This document shows, piece after piece, positions 62,393-64,000 of a stretch of DNA of 64,000 bases. Both the position numbers and the translations under genes were made by a program. This DNA comes from Anderseniella sp963700895. GTDB taxonomy: Bacteria; Pseudomonadota; Alphaproteobacteria; Rhizobiales; Aestuariivirgaceae. The notes under the pieces are model-generated. The model did no database searches. It saw only the letters and a program-made list of their open reading frames with translations, and had not been told where the DNA came from. The stretch covers positions 124,001-188,000 of the forward strand of contig CAVOZI010000004.1 of assembly GCA_963700895.1 (NCBI GenBank), written 5' to 3'. Position 1 is the stretch's first letter. Every line of letters begins with the position of its first letter.

Positions 62393-63574
62393 ATGCGTGA
62401 AGCCGTTATCGTTTCCACCGCCCGCACGCCGATCGGCAAGGCGTTTCGCGGCGCCTTCAACATGACCCATGGCGCAACGTTGGGCGGGGTGGCAGCGCAG
62501 GCCGCGGTTGAGCGCTCGGGTGTTGATCCGGCGCTGATCGAGGACTGCATCGTCGGCTGCGGTTTTCCCGAAGGCGTCACGGGCTCGAACATCGCCCGGC
62601 AGATCGCCATCCGTGCGGGTCTGCCGGTGACCACCTGCGGCATGACCATCAACCGGTTCTGTTCGTCGGGCCTTCAGGCGGTGGCGCTGGCTGCGCACCG
62701 GATCGTCGAGGAAGGCACGCCCGCCATGCTGGCCGGCGGCATCGAGTGTATCAGCCAGGTGCCTGCCGCGGCATCGCAAGGGGCCGAGCGCGAGCCATGG
62801 CTCAATGCGCACAAGCCGGAAATCTACATGGCGATGATCGATACCGCCGACATCGTGGCCGAGCGCTATGGCGTGACCCGCGAGATGCAGGACGAGTATG
62901 CGCTGTCGTCGCAGCAGCGTACGGCTGATGCACAGGCGGCCGGCAAGTTTGCGGACGAGATCATCTCAGTCACCACCACCATGGGCATGAAGGACAAGGA
63001 GACCGGCCAGATCACCACCCACGAGGTGACGGTCGACAAGGACGAATGCAACCGGCCATCGACCACGCTGGAAGGCCTGCAAGGGCTCGAGCCGGTCAGG
63101 GGTCCGGGGAAGTTCATCACCGCCGGCAATGCCTCGCAGCTTTCGGACGGGGCAGCGGCGCTGGTGTTGATGGAGGCGAAGGCTGCAGAAAAGGCGGGAC
63201 TTCACCCGTTGGGTGCGTTCCGGGGCTTCACCGTGGCCGGGTGCGAGCCGGACGAGATGGGCATCGGGCCGGTGTTTGCGGTGCCGCGCCTGCTGGAACG
63301 TGCGGGGCTGAAGATGGACAACATCGATTTGTGGGAGCTGAACGAGGCATTCGCATCGCAAGTCATCTATTGCCGCGACAAGCTGGGCATTCCGCCCGGC
63401 ATTCTCAACGTCAATGGCGGGTCCATCGCCATCGGCCACCCGTATGGCATGACGGGTGCGCGGCAGGTGGGCCACGTGCTGCTGGAGGGCAAGCGGCGCG
63501 GCATCAAGCATGCCGTCGTCACCATGTGCATTGGCGGCGGGCAGGGTGCGGCCGGCCTCATCGAGGTGTTCTGA
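62393..63574 (+). CDS. Acetyl-CoA C-acyltransferase (3-ketoacyl-CoA thiolase)
   Basis: 393 residues. Last step of beta-oxidation. It begins MREAVIVSTARTPIGKAFRG. The acyl-enzyme cysteine is in INRFCSSGLQAVALAA (about Cys90), then GHPYGMTGARQVGH (His) and the second catalytic cysteine in TMCIGGGQGAAGLIEVF. AAASQGAEREPWLNAHKPEIY is the loop region. It lies between the multifunctional enzyme and an enoyl-CoA hydratase, starting 3 bases after the former; substrate chain length is unknown. Confidence 0.95.
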   Translation: MREAVIVSTARTPIGKAFRGAFNMTHGATLGGVAAQAAVERSGVDPALIEDCIVGCGFPEGVTGSNIARQIAIRAGLPVTTCGMTINRFCSSGLQAVALAAHRIVEEGTPAMLAGGIECISQVPAAASQGAEREPWLNAHKPEIYMAMIDTADIVAERYGVTREMQDEYALSSQQRTADAQAAGKFADEIISVTTTMGMKDKETGQITTHEVTVDKDECNRPSTTLEGLQGLEPVRGPGKFITAGNASQLSDGAAALVLMEAKAAEKAGLHPLGAFRGFTVAGCEPDEMGIGPVFAVPRLLERAGLKMDNIDLWELNEAFASQVIYCRDKLGIPPGILNVNGGSIAIGHPYGMTGARQVGHVLLEGKRRGIKHAVVTMCIGGGQGAAGLIEVF

Positions 63575-63577
63575 GGC

Positions 63578-64000
63578 ATGGGCGAACCCTTGATCGTCAG
63601 CCAGCAAGGCCGCGTCGTCACTGTGGTCAACTCCAATCCCGGCCGGCGCAACTCGCTGTCGTTCGAGTTCTACGAGGCGTTTGCGGCGGTGCTTGACGAG
63701 GCGGCGTCGCGCGATTGCGGCGCCATCGTGCTGACGGGCGCGGACGGCTTCTTCTGCGCCGGCGGCGACATGGACGGGCTGCAGGAGCGCGCCAATGGTT
63801 CGCCCGAATTCCGCCGCGCCGGGGTCGACCGGCTCAACGACATGATCCGCCGCATGCGGTCGCTGTCGGTGCCGGTGATCGCGGCGGTGGAAGGCGGGGC
63901 GGCCGGGGCCGGGCTGTCGATGATGCTTGCCTGTGACATGGTGGTGGCGGCAAGCGATGCCTTCGTGATGGCAGCCTACGTGAAGATCGGGCTGACGCCG
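63578..64000 (+). CDS. Enoyl-CoA hydratase/isomerase family protein (3' end outside the window)
   Basis: 141 codons to the window edge, open at the 3' end. The ATG at 63578 begins 3 bases after the thiolase stop. Crotonase features are VVNSNPGRRNSLSFEFYEAF, VLTGADGFFCAGGDMDGLQ (oxyanion hole) and PVIAAVEGGAAGAGLSMMLA, with the CDMVVAASDAFV segment. It could be a hydratase or isomerase of the same beta-oxidation operon. Confidence 0.88.
   Translation, partial: MGEPLIVSQQGRVVTVVNSNPGRRNSLSFEFYEAFAAVLDEAASRDCGAIVLTGADGFFCAGGDMDGLQERANGSPEFRRAGVDRLNDMIRRMRSLSVPVIAAVEGGAAGAGLSMMLACDMVVAASDAFVMAAYVKIGLTP

Noticed and set aside
61007..62812. A 600-residue open frame opposite the fadJ-like gene and thiolase
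   Set aside because: Composition typical of an antisense shadow, and the plus-strand genes have full family motifs.

Overview
This 64 kb window is a GC-rich, gene-dense stretch of alphaproteobacterial chromosome. The gene order points to Hyphomicrobiales (Rhizobiales) or a near relative: ccmA/acnA divergent; zapE-mdh-sucCD-sucAB-lpdA followed by xerC, fsa and priA; atpHAGDC; and nadD-rsfS-rlmH-envC-ctpA-deacetylase-rppH next to proA-proB-obgE-rpmA-rplU. No phage, insertion sequence, CRISPR array or plasmid function was seen. Only one RNA gene was found, a tRNA-Ser(CGA).

Layout. 0-4 kb: the end of a haem exporter ATPase gene (ccmA), aconitase and a DUF1223 protein. 4-6 kb: a minus-strand trio of pyridoxal kinase, DUF429 and DUF1330. 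6-12 kb: a CoA-ester lyase/thioesterase and mesaconyl-CoA hydratase of the ethylmalonyl-CoA pathway, running into succinate dehydrogenase sdhCDAB. 12-18 kb: envelope and hypothetical proteins, a GNAT enzyme under a repeat-flanked promoter, mmsA, an SRPBCC-M50 fusion protease and zapE. 18-27.5 kb: malate dehydrogenase, succinyl-CoA synthetase and the 2-oxoglutarate dehydrogenase complex. 27.5-33.5 kb: FAD oxidoreductase, XerC, fructose-6-phosphate aldolase, PriA and a lytic transglycosylase. 33.9-39 kb: F1 ATP synthase operon. 39-47.5 kb: envelope, RNA-decay and ribosome-associated genes. 47.5-52.8 kb: proline synthesis, ObgE, L27 and L21. 52.9-64 kb: tRNA-Ser, an EF-G-like factor, a five-gene operon joining a molybdenum hydroxylase, a MoaD/ThiS-like protein and isopentenyl-diphosphate isomerase, then a fatty-acid beta-oxidation operon cut by the window end.

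Functionally the window is centred on central carbon and energy metabolism. It holds most of the TCA cycle (aconitase, 2-oxoglutarate dehydrogenase, succinyl-CoA synthetase, succinate and malate dehydrogenases), an assimilatory C4/C5-CoA branch, acyl-CoA and valine-type degradation, and F1-ATPase.

Two points deserve attention. First, eight conserved genes (ccmA, acnA, the M50 protease, sucB, proB, obgE, a GNAT gene, rplU) each carry one extra base that breaks the frame. All eight are +1, four lie within 2.4 kb, and most are in essential genes, so insertion-type sequencing error is the likeliest cause. Each is annotated as one gene spanning the shift. Second, the most unusual gene arrangement is the translationally coupled molybdenum hydroxylase / MoaD-like / IDI operon at 55.6-60.1 kb. 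Candidate regulatory structures include a hairpin that hides a Shine-Dalgarno sequence (11746-11774), a CTGC-N3-GCAA repeat pair around a TATAAT promoter (13909-13957) and several clear terminators.
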